From NCBI RefSeq assembly GCF_003675385.1, contig NZ_RCWZ01000008.1, positions 97,965 to 161,964 of the forward strand: a stretch of DNA of 64,000 nucleotides, written 5' to 3'. Under the pieces are notes generated by a model that was given only the letters and a program-made list of their open reading frames with translations, searched no databases and was not told the DNA's origin. This DNA is from Mucilaginibacter kameinonensis (lineage in GTDB: Bacteria; Bacteroidota; Bacteroidia; Sphingobacteriales; Sphingobacteriaceae). Below, in pieces: positions 17,799 through 26,122 of this stretch (its first letter is position 1; each line of letters opens with the position of its first letter). The translations under genes were made by a program, and so were the position numbers.

Positions 17799-19121
17799 TT
17801 AGTCAAATTTATACTTGGTAAACCACTTATCGTTAAGCGTAAAGCCCAAGTGAATGTTAACGTAGTTTTCTTTAACCAAACCGTTAACCAATGAACCACG
17901 CTGACCAACTTCTGCAGCGATGTTGATTTTGTAGTAACTACCGTTGTTTGAGCGAAGCGGTAAGCCCAAACCTATAGTACCGGCATACCTTTTAATAGTA
18001 CGGCCATTGATGTGCATATAGGTTTCATCATAAAGAGCACCTAAACGGTAATCAACAGTGGCAAGGTAGTTTCTGATGGTTGAGATATTAGGCGTATATG
18101 AACCACCTATGTTGAATGTTTTGCTATCCTGTAAGCCCTGGTTTACACCGGCAATTGATAAGTCGGACCATTTACCCATAGAGTAATCGGCACCAACAAG
18201 AAACTTTCCATCGTTTTGAAAAGAGATACCGAACCTGTTGATCTGCGGTAGTTTCAGTTTTGATTTTGGGCCGGTTGTACTCACCACACTATCGGCAGCT
18301 ATGTCCTGGTTACCGTTGGCGTCATTAAAATACTGGCTAACAACAAAACTGCTTTGCGTATGTAGCTTTGTACCCGCCGAAGCCGAATAGCCGAAAACGA
18401 GGTGTTTTGTTTCAGAAAAATCAAATGAATATTGCAAACCGTAATCGTAATTGATACCACCAATGGCATTGCTCGATTCAATTTTTGAATTTATTGCACC
18501 TGCAAGATTAGGGATTTCGGTGGTGGCAATATCTTTAATGTTACCAAATATGTATGATACGTTTGCACCTAATAGCAAGTGCTTGCCTATACCAAAACCA
18601 TATCCAAAATATGCTTTTGATAAGCTACCATCGCCGCTGTAGCTATAATTGGTTACGTTGGTATCAGCAGGCGAACCTGAATTTCCCATTTTATTAACCG
18701 TTCTTTTATAGTTGTAACCACGCTCACTGTATGGCAACAAACCAAAGCTTAATGCCGAACGCTTTGAAGTAGGAATAGCGAACGCGATATGATTAAGCCT
18801 GAAATTGCTGTTTTTTTGACTTGCCGCTCCTGTTTGGTTCAGTGTTAAAAAGTTGGCATATAAACCCACATCAATAGTTGTAAGGTTAACGGCGCCGTAT
18901 GATGCCGGGTTTATAACGTTGATGTTATTAAAAAAACCTATTTTGTTGGTAGCAACAGCTATACCGCCCATACCTATATTCTGGCCCATAAGTTGAGGAT
19001 CAATATCGCCAATACCGTAACGTGAATATGGAGAGCTTGAAGTTGCCGTTGATTGCGCGTGTACAGAGAAAGCGGCAACAGCCAATAAAAGTGTTATAAA
19101 AAACCGGGTATATTTAATCAT
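17799..19121 (-). CDS. Outer-membrane beta-barrel protein, function unknown
   Basis: A 440-residue protein with a signal peptide (MIKYTRFFITLLLAVAAFSVHAQ). The mature start SSPYSRYGIGDIDPQLMGQNIGMGG is typical of a conserved Bacteroidota outer-membrane family distantly like FadL/PorV-type barrels. Alternating hydrophobic strands continue to a C-terminal strand ending in NDKWFTKYKFD. Its start overlaps the coaX 3' end by 8 bp and lptC follows 9 bp later, so coaX, this gene and lptC look co-transcribed. The ligand is unknown. Confidence 0.78.
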   Translation of the reverse strand: MIKYTRFFITLLLAVAAFSVHAQSTATSSSPYSRYGIGDIDPQLMGQNIGMGGIAVATNKIGFFNNINVINPASYGAVNLTTIDVGLYANFLTLNQTGAASQKNSNFRLNHIAFAIPTSKRSALSFGLLPYSERGYNYKRTVNKMGNSGSPADTNVTNYSYSGDGSLSKAYFGYGFGIGKHLLLGANVSYIFGNIKDIATTEIPNLAGAINSKIESSNAIGGINYDYGLQYSFDFSETKHLVFGYSASAGTKLHTQSSFVVSQYFNDANGNQDIAADSVVSTTGPKSKLKLPQINRFGISFQNDGKFLVGADYSMGKWSDLSIAGVNQGLQDSKTFNIGGSYTPNISTIRNYLATVDYRLGALYDETYMHINGRTIKRYAGTIGLGLPLRSNNGSYYKINIAAEVGQRGSLVNGLVKENYVNIHLGFTLNDKWFTKYKFD

Positions 19122-19857
19122 TATGCTTTTGTATAGCTGCGTTTAATCCTTTTAAAACCAAATACGGTTCAATTTTTATGTAGCGGGCAAAGATGCTATT
19201 TTTCAATAGAGTATCAAAAAAAATGCTGTCGCCCCCGCTTAATATAATGTTCAGTTGCTCACCGACGGTTTTATAACTTTCAATAAAACCGGTAAGCTCA
19301 TATTTTATTCCGTTTTGTACTCCCGAACGGATGGCGGTTGTTGTATTGTTACCGTATGCCGCATCAAAATCAGCGTCGGCCTCAATGAGCGGCAAACCTG
19401 CCGTGTAATTATTTAAAGCCTTATAACGCATATTTAAGCCCGGCGATATACTCCCGCCAAAATAATTCCCTTCGGCATCAACACCATCATAAGTAATGGC
19501 AGTCCCTCCGGTTATTACCAGGCTGTTTTGCCCCGGGAACATGTGATACGCGCCTATAACAGCCGCCAGCCTATCGGGGCCGAGGGTTTCGGGGGTTAAA
19601 TAATGGTTATTTATTCCGCTGGTCATAAATGTATTAAATTGAATCAGCGGAATTTTTTGCCCCAGTATAGCCTGCCAGGCTTCTTTACTTTTTTTTACCG
19701 ATGATACAATTGCCTTAACAGGGTTGTATTTGCTAAGTAAACCATCAAGAGCTGGCTCGTCAATGGATTCATATTGGTTCGCCTCAAGCATTACATCCAG
19801 GTTAAAAACCGCGATTTTGATGAGGGTATTACCAATGTCGATAACCAGACTGGTCAT
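19114..19857 (-). CDS. coaX: Type III pantothenate kinase
   Basis: A 247-residue CoaX-family protein, catalysing ATP-dependent phosphorylation of pantothenate, the first step of coenzyme A synthesis. The ASKHA-fold phosphate motif VIDIGNTLIKIAVFN (residues 5-19) and the substrate motif ETLGPDRLAAVIGAY (90-104) are intact. The third motif reads LVITGGTAITYDG (113-125), where other CoaX proteins have an Asp (D-x-GTA-x-T) as catalytic base; here it is Thr116. Its start overlaps the purQ stop as TGATG, so it is translationally coupled to purQ. Confidence 0.88.
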   Translation of the reverse strand: MTSLVIDIGNTLIKIAVFNLDVMLEANQYESIDEPALDGLLSKYNPVKAIVSSVKKSKEAWQAILGQKIPLIQFNTFMTSGINNHYLTPETLGPDRLAAVIGAYHMFPGQNSLVITGGTAITYDGVDAEGNYFGGSISPGLNMRYKALNNYTAGLPLIEADADFDAAYGNNTTTAIRSGVQNGIKYELTGFIESYKTVGEQLNIILSGGDSIFFDTLLKNSIFARYIKIEPYLVLKGLNAAIQKHND

Positions 19858-20549
19858 CAGGCCCTAACTATTGATAATATTGATTCAAAAATAGCTAAAC
19901 CGTCCTCATTGGCTAACAAGCTATCGGCAGCACGCTCAGGGTGTGGCATTAAACCAAACACATTCCTGGTTAGGTTGGTAATACCAGCTATGTTTTCCAA
20001 TGAGCCGTTAGGGTTCGAATCGGCAGTGATATTACCGGCCTCATCACAATACCTGAACATTACCTGGTCATTATCATTAAGGGCTTTAATTACATCGGCA
20101 TCAGCAAAGTAATTACCTTCACCATGTGCAATCGGGATCCTTAATGGTTGCTGAGGATCAAGCTGCGCTGTAAGCAGCGACTGTGATGTTTGTGGTTTTA
20201 AGTAAATGTTGCTGCAAATAAATTTGCGGTTGGTGTTGTGCAATAAAGCACCTGGCAACAAACCTGCTTCGGTCAGGATCTGGAAACCGTTGCAGATCCC
20301 CATTACGTAACCACCTTTTGCTGCAAACTGGATCACCTCCTGCATAATTGGCGAAAAACGCGAAATAGCGCCTGAACGCAGGTAATCGCCAAATGAAAAA
20401 CCACCGGGTAAAACAACAAAGTCAACACCTTGCAGATCATGATCTTTATGCCATAACCTTACTACCTGCTGACCCATTATCTTTTCTAATACATAAATGA
20501 TATCTTCATCACAATTAGAGCCGGGAAATATAACTACTCCAAACTTCAT
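19857..20549 (-). CDS. purQ: Phosphoribosylformylglycinamidine synthase subunit I
   Basis: The 230-residue glutaminase subunit of FGAM synthase (purine biosynthesis step 4), which supplies ammonia to PurL with the help of PurS. The class I glutamine amidotransferase triad is visible: Cys in GICNGFQILTEAGLLPG, and His plus Glu in MPHPERA. The oxyanion region VLPGGFSFGDYLRSGA is also seen. As a stand-alone small PurQ it implies a separate small PurL elsewhere. A good promoter box lies 59 bp upstream, and coaX overlaps its stop codon. Confidence 0.96.
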   Translation of the reverse strand: MKFGVVIFPGSNCDEDIIYVLEKIMGQQVVRLWHKDHDLQGVDFVVLPGGFSFGDYLRSGAISRFSPIMQEVIQFAAKGGYVMGICNGFQILTEAGLLPGALLHNTNRKFICSNIYLKPQTSQSLLTAQLDPQQPLRIPIAHGEGNYFADADVIKALNDNDQVMFRYCDEAGNITADSNPNGSLENIAGITNLTRNVFGLMPHPERAADSLLANEDGLAIFESILSIVRA

Positions 20550-20607
20550 CAGTATTACTTTTAAAATGGGGTGAACCTAAATAGCTTGTTATTATAGTTT
20601 CAGGCTA

Positions 20608-20615
20608 CAAAACTA
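20608..20615 (-). promoter_or_regulatory. Candidate -7 box for the purQ-coaX operon
   Basis: The minus strand reads TAGTTTTG, an exact TAnnTTTG match, and leaves a leader of about 50 nt before the purQ ATG. A convincing -33 TTTG is not seen. Confidence 0.4.
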
Positions 20616-20648
20616 ACATAACCACCGAAATAAGGACGAATGTAAAAG

Positions 20649-21635
20649 TTAAAATTTGTTAAACTGAAAATAAATAATGCTGATAAACAACAGTAGATAC
20701 AGTATTTCATAAAACCAGCGCTTTGTTGCATACAAAAAATAATAGGCAAAAAACACCGTTGCCGGCACCACGCAAAGCAAAAAATGGCTCAGGCGAAACT
20801 CTGAATTAAGATAAAATGAAAGCGCCGTAGTCAGAAAAATGAAAAACAACAACTGAAATGTTTTACGGATCTGTACGTAACTTTTAAAGAAATTTTGTTG
20901 CAGTTTAAAAAAACAAAGCACCAATATCAAAATAACCGGCGCCAGCAAAAGGTAGTTATAAGAGTTTATGCTGATATGATCCGGAAACTTTTTACCTAAG
21001 GGCAGCCAGATATGCGTAAACCGGGGCAGCATGTCGTTCAGGAAATAGATAACCGCCAGGAAAAAAAATACGGTTACATAACCCAGTATCGAAATAACCC
21101 ACTCGCGCCAGTTAAACGGCCGGTACACAATAAGCGCCACCCAGATAGCTAAAAACAAATAAATAAACGGGAAATACACAAGCGAGCCCACCGCTACGAT
21201 CATGCCTACATCATAAGTTGCCGATTTAACATCCTCACCCTTATAAAGGTTGAATAATTTATACAGCATCCATATAAGCAGAAAATTACATATAAGCGGC
21301 GCACTTAATGTTAAAAAAGGCGTAAACAAACCGGCAAGCGTAACATACATTAACGCTGGTAAAAAAGTTGGTTTGCCCAATAAGTTATGGTGATTGATGA
21401 GCGAATTAAGCAATAATGCTTGCGCGAATACCAGCCCGCCCGCAATTATCACATTCAACAGTGGCGAAAAAGCGTATTCATATTTTACCGGGACCAGCAG
21501 CCGGGCAAATGGTTCAACAAAAATAAATTCAACCTTTTCGGGGACTTGTGCCATATAACCCACCCGGAGCACGAACAGCAAAATAGCCAGCCATAAAATA
21601 TTAAGGGGATTATAGTTCCGGAAAAGATTGATCAT
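20649..21635 (-). CDS. DUF6427-type polytopic membrane protein
   Basis: A very hydrophobic protein of 328 residues from the ATG at 21635 (MINLFRNYNPLNILW); the open frame extends nine codons further upstream. About ten TM segments are visible across the length (LAILLFVLRVGYMA, LLNVIIAGGLVFAQALLL, FLALIWMLYKLF-like and others). The opening FRNYNPLNI matches the Bacteroidota DUF6427 family as I recall it. No catalytic motif is seen. It lies 61 bp downstream of the glycosyltransferase-like gene on the same strand. Function unknown. Confidence 0.75.
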   Translation of the reverse strand: MINLFRNYNPLNILWLAILLFVLRVGYMAQVPEKVEFIFVEPFARLLVPVKYEYAFSPLLNVIIAGGLVFAQALLLNSLINHHNLLGKPTFLPALMYVTLAGLFTPFLTLSAPLICNFLLIWMLYKLFNLYKGEDVKSATYDVGMIVAVGSLVYFPFIYLFLAIWVALIVYRPFNWREWVISILGYVTVFFFLAVIYFLNDMLPRFTHIWLPLGKKFPDHISINSYNYLLLAPVILILVLCFFKLQQNFFKSYVQIRKTFQLLFFIFLTTALSFYLNSEFRLSHFLLCVVPATVFFAYYFLYATKRWFYEILYLLLFISIIYFQFNKF

Positions 21636-21695
21636 ATTATGCGGCCGTATTTGCGGTTGCAAAATTAGCAGAAAAACAGCTTACGTTGCAATGCT

Positions 21696-22688
21696 TTAAA
21701 CTCTTGCGTATTGCTTTACCAGTTTATCAACTATAGCGGCTGTTTCGTCAGGAAAATCAACGATGATTTTTTTGCTGTCGTTTATCCAGTTACTTAAATG
21801 GCCTGTGAATTTTTCATTGATTTCACTCACCACCGGAACGCCCAGTTTAGAGGCCGATAGCGCGTTGCACTGCTGCTCATATTGCCCCTTCATGGGTATC
21901 ATCATTACCTTTTTCTGCAAAAACAACGCTTCGGCAGGGCCTTCAAAACCACCGCCGGTAAGCAAGCCGGTACAGCTGGCCAAACTTTTATTGAAAGCCT
22001 CATTATTTACCGGGAATATCTCCACGTTACCAGACTGATAGGCTTGTTTCTGGCGTTTTGAAAACACCTGCCATTTAACCTCTTTTTGTGTACTCAGGTA
22101 CTTCAGCAGGGTTTTATCGTCATATGCCGGCAAATAAACGGTATAATGCCCCAGATCAGAAGTTTCCATCTGCCTGATCTCGCTGCGGATCACGGGCGTA
22201 TTGATAAACGTATCATAGCGCTCAAAATGGAACCCCACATGATAAGTGGTAGGCGAATAATTTTTTAAAAGCCACTGCGCAAAAGGGTCCTTTTTTTCGG
22301 GCCTCGGCGTATTGGGCGATACAAATGAACACTGATGGCTTAATGAAACAGACGGCACGCCTCTCAATTTGCAGGCCCAGGCACTTACAGGTTCAAAATC
22401 GTTGATGATAAGATCATACTGTTTCAGGGGGAGGCTCCGTAAATCGCGCTGAAACTGACGAAGGTTCATGATTTTCCAGGTGGCCCAGTTATCTACGCCA
22501 CCATTAGTGCCAAATACAAAACTTACGCCATGAAACTTATATTTCAGGGGTTGAGATAACGAAACTTCCGCTTCGGTGCCGCTCACCAGCAGGTCAACCT
22601 CACCGTACTGTTGCAGCAGGGGTACAATTTCCCTTGCCCGGCTAATATGTCCGTTACCTGTTCCCTGTATACCAAACAGTATCTTCAT
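21696..22688 (-). CDS. Glycosyltransferase-like protein (GT28/MJ1255 type)
   Basis: A 330-residue GT-B fold protein. The N-terminal motif FGIQGTGNGHISRAREIVPLL (residues 4-24) matches the MurG/MJ1255-like G-x-GNGHxxR loop. The C-terminal donor-binding region contains CTGLLTGGGFEGPAEALFLQKKVMMIPMKGQYEQQCNA in two parts, with the GGG and the acidic Glu typical of GT28 nucleotide-sugar sites. It is predicted cytoplasmic or membrane-peripheral. Substrate unknown, possibly an envelope glycolipid. The adjacent gene, 145 bp upstream, is an LpxH-like phosphoesterase. Confidence 0.82.
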   Translation of the reverse strand: MKILFGIQGTGNGHISRAREIVPLLQQYGEVDLLVSGTEAEVSLSQPLKYKFHGVSFVFGTNGGVDNWATWKIMNLRQFQRDLRSLPLKQYDLIINDFEPVSAWACKLRGVPSVSLSHQCSFVSPNTPRPEKKDPFAQWLLKNYSPTTYHVGFHFERYDTFINTPVIRSEIRQMETSDLGHYTVYLPAYDDKTLLKYLSTQKEVKWQVFSKRQKQAYQSGNVEIFPVNNEAFNKSLASCTGLLTGGGFEGPAEALFLQKKVMMIPMKGQYEQQCNALSASKLGVPVVSEINEKFTGHLSNWINDSKKIIVDFPDETAAIVDKLVKQYARV

Positions 22689-22811
22689 TAAAATAATTTC
22701 TTTTCAAAAAGGATGATGATTGCGCGGTGCAGGTGTAGCAGACATGCTGATTTACCTCCGCCAATATTCAGGGGGTTAATTTAGTAAAGAAAAATGTTTT
22801 CGCCGTGTAAT

Positions 22812-23666
22812 TTAATCGTGTTCGTGCTTAAAACGCTCCAGCAGGTTTTTAACGTCAAGCATGGCGTTCAAATCTTCCGAATCGGTTTTATCTTCTTCAT
22901 CCGCATCGGTATTGAAATCATCAGGCTTATATCTGAATACTTCCCACTTACCGTCGTTATACTCCAACGCGCTCAGGCTTTCTACCCAATCGCCCGAGTT
23001 TAGATAAAGTACCGAACCGTTATTTTGGGTTGATGTAATTTCCCTGATCTCGGCGTGGTGAATGTGACCACAAATTACATAGCTGTATTCTTTATCCACA
23101 GCCAGGTCGGCCGCGGTTTGTTCAAACTGGTTAATGAATTTTACAGCCTCTTTAAAACTGGCTTTCACCTTTTGCGAAAAGCTCATTTTCTGCCTGCCAA
23201 TAGCTGTCAGGAACCAGTTCACAAAACTGTTAATCAAAATAAGCGTATCATAACCCACTGCGCCCAATTTGGCCAGCCACTTAGAGTGCTGCATGGTAAC
23301 GTCAAAAACATCCCCATGAAAAATCCAGGCCTTTTTACCGTCGATATTAAGCACAAGTTTATCAAGCAGCTGAAAAGTGCCCATGTTAAAATCGGTAAAC
23401 TTGCGCAGCATTTCGTCATGGTTGCCGGTTAAATAATAAACCGGGATACCATCAGTAACAAACTTAAGGATACGGCGCACCACTTTCATGTGTGCTTCGG
23501 GCCAGTACGATTTACTAAATTGCCAAATATCAATAATATCGCCGTTCAGGATAAGGATTTTGGGCTTGATGCTTTTTAAATATTTAAGCAATTCTTTTGC
23601 GTGACAGCCGTAAGTACCAAGGTGCACATCAGATATTACTACAATATCAACTTCGCGTTTTGCCAT
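22812..23666 (-). CDS. UDP-2,3-diacylglucosamine diphosphatase-like metallophosphoesterase
   Basis: A 284-residue calcineurin-like phosphoesterase resembling LpxH/LpxG-like lipid A enzymes. Metal ligands are visible as DVHLGTYG (Asp-x-His), NGDIIDIW (Gly-Asp), LTGNHDEM (Gly-Asn-His-Asp), FHGDVFD and CGHIHHAEI. The middle segment with hydrophobic helices (TLILINSFVNWFLTAIG) probably dips into the membrane to take lipid substrate. The C-terminus is Asp/Glu-rich. The neighbouring glycosyltransferase-like gene is consistent with envelope lipid metabolism. Confidence 0.85.
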   Translation of the reverse strand: MAKREVDIVVISDVHLGTYGCHAKELLKYLKSIKPKILILNGDIIDIWQFSKSYWPEAHMKVVRRILKFVTDGIPVYYLTGNHDEMLRKFTDFNMGTFQLLDKLVLNIDGKKAWIFHGDVFDVTMQHSKWLAKLGAVGYDTLILINSFVNWFLTAIGRQKMSFSQKVKASFKEAVKFINQFEQTAADLAVDKEYSYVICGHIHHAEIREITSTQNNGSVLYLNSGDWVESLSALEYNDGKWEVFRYKPDDFNTDADEEDKTDSEDLNAMLDVKNLLERFKHEHD

Positions 23667-23743
23667 TAAATTAAGGGGCTATTTTACAGGCCGGCATGAT
23701 TTGGTTAGCCGGAAAAAACAATATGTTATTAATAAAGCAACGA

Positions 23744-23854
23744 TTACTCGTCGTCCTCATCTTCGTTAACTGTCAATTCATATGGACTTGCGTAGAAGCA
23801 GCCGACAAGTATCAGCAACCCTATAACTACCAAATAAGCATACTCAAAATTCAT
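23744..23854 (-). CDS. Small single-pass membrane protein, 36 residues
   Basis: An ATG-initiated frame between the phosphoesterase and DinB genes encodes 36 residues. It starts MNFEYAYLVVIGLLILVGC, where residues 7-22 form one good TM helix. The tail ELTVNEDEDDE is strongly acidic and cytoplasmic or periplasmic depending on topology. Hydrophobic helix plus acidic tail is a coherent protein-like pattern in a gap otherwise empty of genes. No Shine-Dalgarno is seen, which is normal in this phylum. No homologue is recognised, and it could still be chance. Confidence 0.5.
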   Translation of the reverse strand: MNFEYAYLVVIGLLILVGCFYASPYELTVNEDEDDE

Positions 23855-23924
23855 TACAAAGATTTTTACAAATGTCTGAAATCTAACATTATCCTACTGT
23901 TAAGACTACATTAAATGTAAAAGG

Positions 23925-24458
23925 TTACTTTGCTGTACTAAATTTATTTTTTATCCTGTCGAGCTGTTTTAAGTGGTGCTGTAAATGGATGCGGATAAAC
24001 TTAAACCATTGTTTGGCATTAAGCATTCCGAGGCGGGGATGTCTGTATTTATTGGCCGGCGAAGAACCTGCAATAAGCGGCATGGTAGTATCAACCCGCT
24101 TGCGGCATTTTATGATCAGGTTTTTAGCATCTTCCTTACTGATTTTATTGGCAGCCATTTTATCACCAACCGTATTGGGAACTGTTGTTTTAACGGGCGG
24201 AAACTTACCCAACAGCAGCAAGATCCTACCTTCCCAGTTAATGCCTTTTTTGGTGGGTTCGCAATTGCCATGCGTACAACGTTCAAGCGCTATTGATGAA
24301 CCAAGCGTAGCCTGCATAATGTGACTATACACCTCCGCAAACGACCAGCCGCCATTTGGCGGAGCAACATCAAACAACTCATCGGGTATAATATCCAGTT
24401 GTTTGCGGTATTCGTCAAGGGCTGCGTCAATGGCTTTACGTTCTTTAGCAATACTCAT
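23925..24458 (-). CDS. DinB-family protein
   Basis: A 177-residue four-helix-bundle protein of the DinB/YfiT superfamily, typically a metal-dependent transferase or hydrolase. The His triad is visible: His in AEVYSHIMQATLG and two His in the C-terminal IRIHLQHHLKQLDRI. Some relatives use bacillithiol or other thiols, but this organism's cofactor cannot be known from here. The stop of the HAD gene overlaps the start by 4 bp, so the two genes are co-transcribed. Confidence 0.85.
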   Translation of the reverse strand: MSIAKERKAIDAALDEYRKQLDIIPDELFDVAPPNGGWSFAEVYSHIMQATLGSSIALERCTHGNCEPTKKGINWEGRILLLLGKFPPVKTTVPNTVGDKMAANKISKEDAKNLIIKCRKRVDTTMPLIAGSSPANKYRHPRLGMLNAKQWFKFIRIHLQHHLKQLDRIKNKFSTAK

Positions 24459-25183
24459 AAAAGTAAAGTTAACTCTTTTAAATGAGCAATCTGCACGGTT
24501 ACATCATCCGGCTTTTCGAGGTTAAAAGGGTTAAAATAAATGGCGTCCATGCCAAAATTCAGCGCCCCGCGAATATCGGCCTCTATGCTATCTCCTATCA
24601 TTACGCTTTCGGCTTTTGATGCACCAGCTAAATCAAGCGCATGCTGAAATATCGCTTTATCGGGTTTATTGACGCCTATATCTTCAGAAATGATGATGTT
24701 TTGAAAATATTTTGCCAGGTCAGTTCCGGCTATTTTTATGCGGGTTGAATCTTTAAATCCGTTCGAGATCAGGTGCAGGGTATACTTCGATTGCAGGTAT
24801 TGCAAGGTTTCGTGCGCGTGCGGAAACAGGTTGGTTTTAGTAGGACAAAGTTTTACGTACTCGTCCTCAAAATCAAGCGGCATCAGGTCGGGGTGCAGAC
24901 CAAGATCAGTAAAAGTTGACTTGAAACGGGCTTCGCGCAATTCATCTTTGGTGATCTCGCCAATATGGTATTGTGCCCAAAGACGGTGATTGTTACGGGT
25001 ATAAGTTTCGATAAATAACTCGGCAGACTCCAAGCCTATTTCTGCAAGTTGATGGATCACATATAACTCCTGCAAGGCTTCTTCGGCATTTTTATCAAAA
25101 TCCCAGATGGTATGGTCGAGGTCAAAGAAGATGTGTTTATACTTTATATAGGATTTCGGATTTTCGATTTCGGAATTATTCAT
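24455..25183 (-). CDS. HAD hydrolase, YjjG-type pyrimidine nucleotidase
   Basis: A 242-residue HAD phosphatase of the YjjG subgroup, which dephosphorylates non-canonical pyrimidine nucleotides. Catalytic motif I is FFDLDHTIWDFDKNA (nucleophile and acid Asp at residues 21 and 23), motif II LISNGF, motif III KPDKAIF and motif IV IGDSIEADIRG. The first 11 residues are odd: residues 4-11 (SEIENPKS) are encoded by one arm of the inverted repeat 25151-25336, so the start codon and N-terminus seem repeat-derived. No other ATG precedes the catalytic motif. It lies downstream of upp, another pyrimidine salvage gene. Confidence 0.88.
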   Translation of the reverse strand: MNNSEIENPKSYIKYKHIFFDLDHTIWDFDKNAEEALQELYVIHQLAEIGLESAELFIETYTRNNHRLWAQYHIGEITKDELREARFKSTFTDLGLHPDLMPLDFEDEYVKLCPTKTNLFPHAHETLQYLQSKYTLHLISNGFKDSTRIKIAGTDLAKYFQNIIISEDIGVNKPDKAIFQHALDLAGASKAESVMIGDSIEADIRGALNFGMDAIYFNPFNLEKPDDVTVQIAHLKELTLLL

Positions 25184-25336
25184 TTTCGGATTTTCGATTT
25201 CGGAATTTTTTATTCCCTGATTAAAAATTCAAAATTAAGAAATTCAATCCTACTAAATCCGAAATCCAAACTTCGAAATCCGAGATCAGAGTAAATTCGA
25301 AATCAAAATAAATCCGAAATCGAAAATCCGAAATCC
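25151..25336. repeat. Long inverted repeat, 24 bp perfect arms
   Basis: The arm at 25151-25174 and the arm at 25313-25336 are perfect reverse complements (GGATTTCGGATTTTCGATTT plus 4 bases). A second copy of the left word (TTTTCGGATTTTCGATTTCG) occurs at 25183-25202, and more GAAATCCGAAAT words fill the right side. The left arm lies inside the HAD coding region and the right arm ends 10 bp before the upp stop. On RNA it would fold into a long hairpin between two minus-strand genes. Confidence 0.85.
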
Positions 25337-25345
25337 GAAATCGGA

Positions 25346-25990
25346 CTACGATTTCTCTCCAAAGGCCAGATCCCCTGCATCGCCCAAGCCAGGTACTATA
25401 TAAGCTTTGCTGGTCATTTCATCATCAACAGCGCAAACCCAAATTTTGGCTTTGGGCAGGTTTGCTTTTACATGAGCTACCCCTTCGGTGCTGGCAATTA
25501 CAGCGGCAATGTGCAGTTCTTTTATAGAGTATTGGGCCATCAGCTCCTTGCAAACGGCAACAACGCTTTGCCCTGTAGCCAGCATGGTATCGCACAAAAT
25601 AAAAATCTTATCATCAAGGTTAGGTGTAGCGATATGATCAACCTGGATCAGGAAGCTGCCATTGCGTTTCACCTTGCGATAAGCGGTGATAAACGCCGAT
25701 GACGACTGATCAAAGAACTGCATAAAGCCTTGATAAAACGGCAAACCGGCCCGCAATATAATGCCCAATACCGGCTCGTCTGCAAGTACGTTAACGCTGG
25801 CGGTGCCCAGCGGGGTCTGAATTTCTTTTGTTTCGTAATGTAATGATTTGCTCAGCTCATAAGCCAGTATGGCGCCCAGCCGCTCCTGGTTTCGCCTGAA
25901 GCGTTCCTTATCCTGCTGGATAACAGCATCCCGCAATTCGGCCAGAAACTGGTTGGCAATGGTATCGGTTTTATTGAGGATGAAAATCAT
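25346..25990 (-). CDS. upp: Uracil phosphoribosyltransferase
   Basis: Forms UMP from uracil and PRPP in pyrimidine salvage. The 214-residue protein shows the PRPP-binding loop CDTMLATGQSVVA (normally DPMLATGGS) and the uracil-binding end YIVPGLGDAGDLAFG, both diagnostic. LGIILRAGLPFYQGF is also conserved. The Cys-Asp-Thr version of the PRPP loop is slightly divergent. Length is normal. The start codon is immediately preceded by a 14 bp perfect palindrome. The HAD nucleotidase gene follows downstream. Confidence 0.94.
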   Translation of the reverse strand: MIFILNKTDTIANQFLAELRDAVIQQDKERFRRNQERLGAILAYELSKSLHYETKEIQTPLGTASVNVLADEPVLGIILRAGLPFYQGFMQFFDQSSSAFITAYRKVKRNGSFLIQVDHIATPNLDDKIFILCDTMLATGQSVVAVCKELMAQYSIKELHIAAVIASTEGVAHVKANLPKAKIWVCAVDDEMTSKAYIVPGLGDAGDLAFGEKS

Positions 25991-26004
25991 GCTTAAATTT
26001 AAGC
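25991..26004 (-). promoter_or_regulatory. 14 bp palindrome abutting the upp start codon
   Basis: GCTTAAATTTAAGC is a perfect palindrome whose last base touches the ATG of upp. In RNA it could mask the initiation region; in DNA it could be a protein site. Confidence 0.35.
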
Positions 26005-26083
26005 GTTTTTCGGCAATAGCATCATTATTTGTTTATTAAATGTCATATCGGGTCGTCAGTAATAAATTTTATTTTGAATATAT

Positions 26084-26104
26084 GTAGTCAACTACGTAGA
26101 TTTG
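26084..26104 (+). promoter_or_regulatory. Promoter with overlapping operator-like palindrome for GNAT-marR
   Basis: The -7 box TAGATTTG at 26097-26104 matches TAnnTTTG exactly, and a TTTG at 26073-26076 is close to the -33 position (20 nt spacing). The palindrome GTAGT-CA-ACTAC at 26084-26095 lies between them; with flanking T-A pairs it extends imperfectly to 26081-26098. A MarR gene is second in this operon, and MarR proteins commonly bind such palindromes over their own promoter. Confidence 0.55.
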
Positions 26105-26122
26105 TACATAAATATTAAAGTC

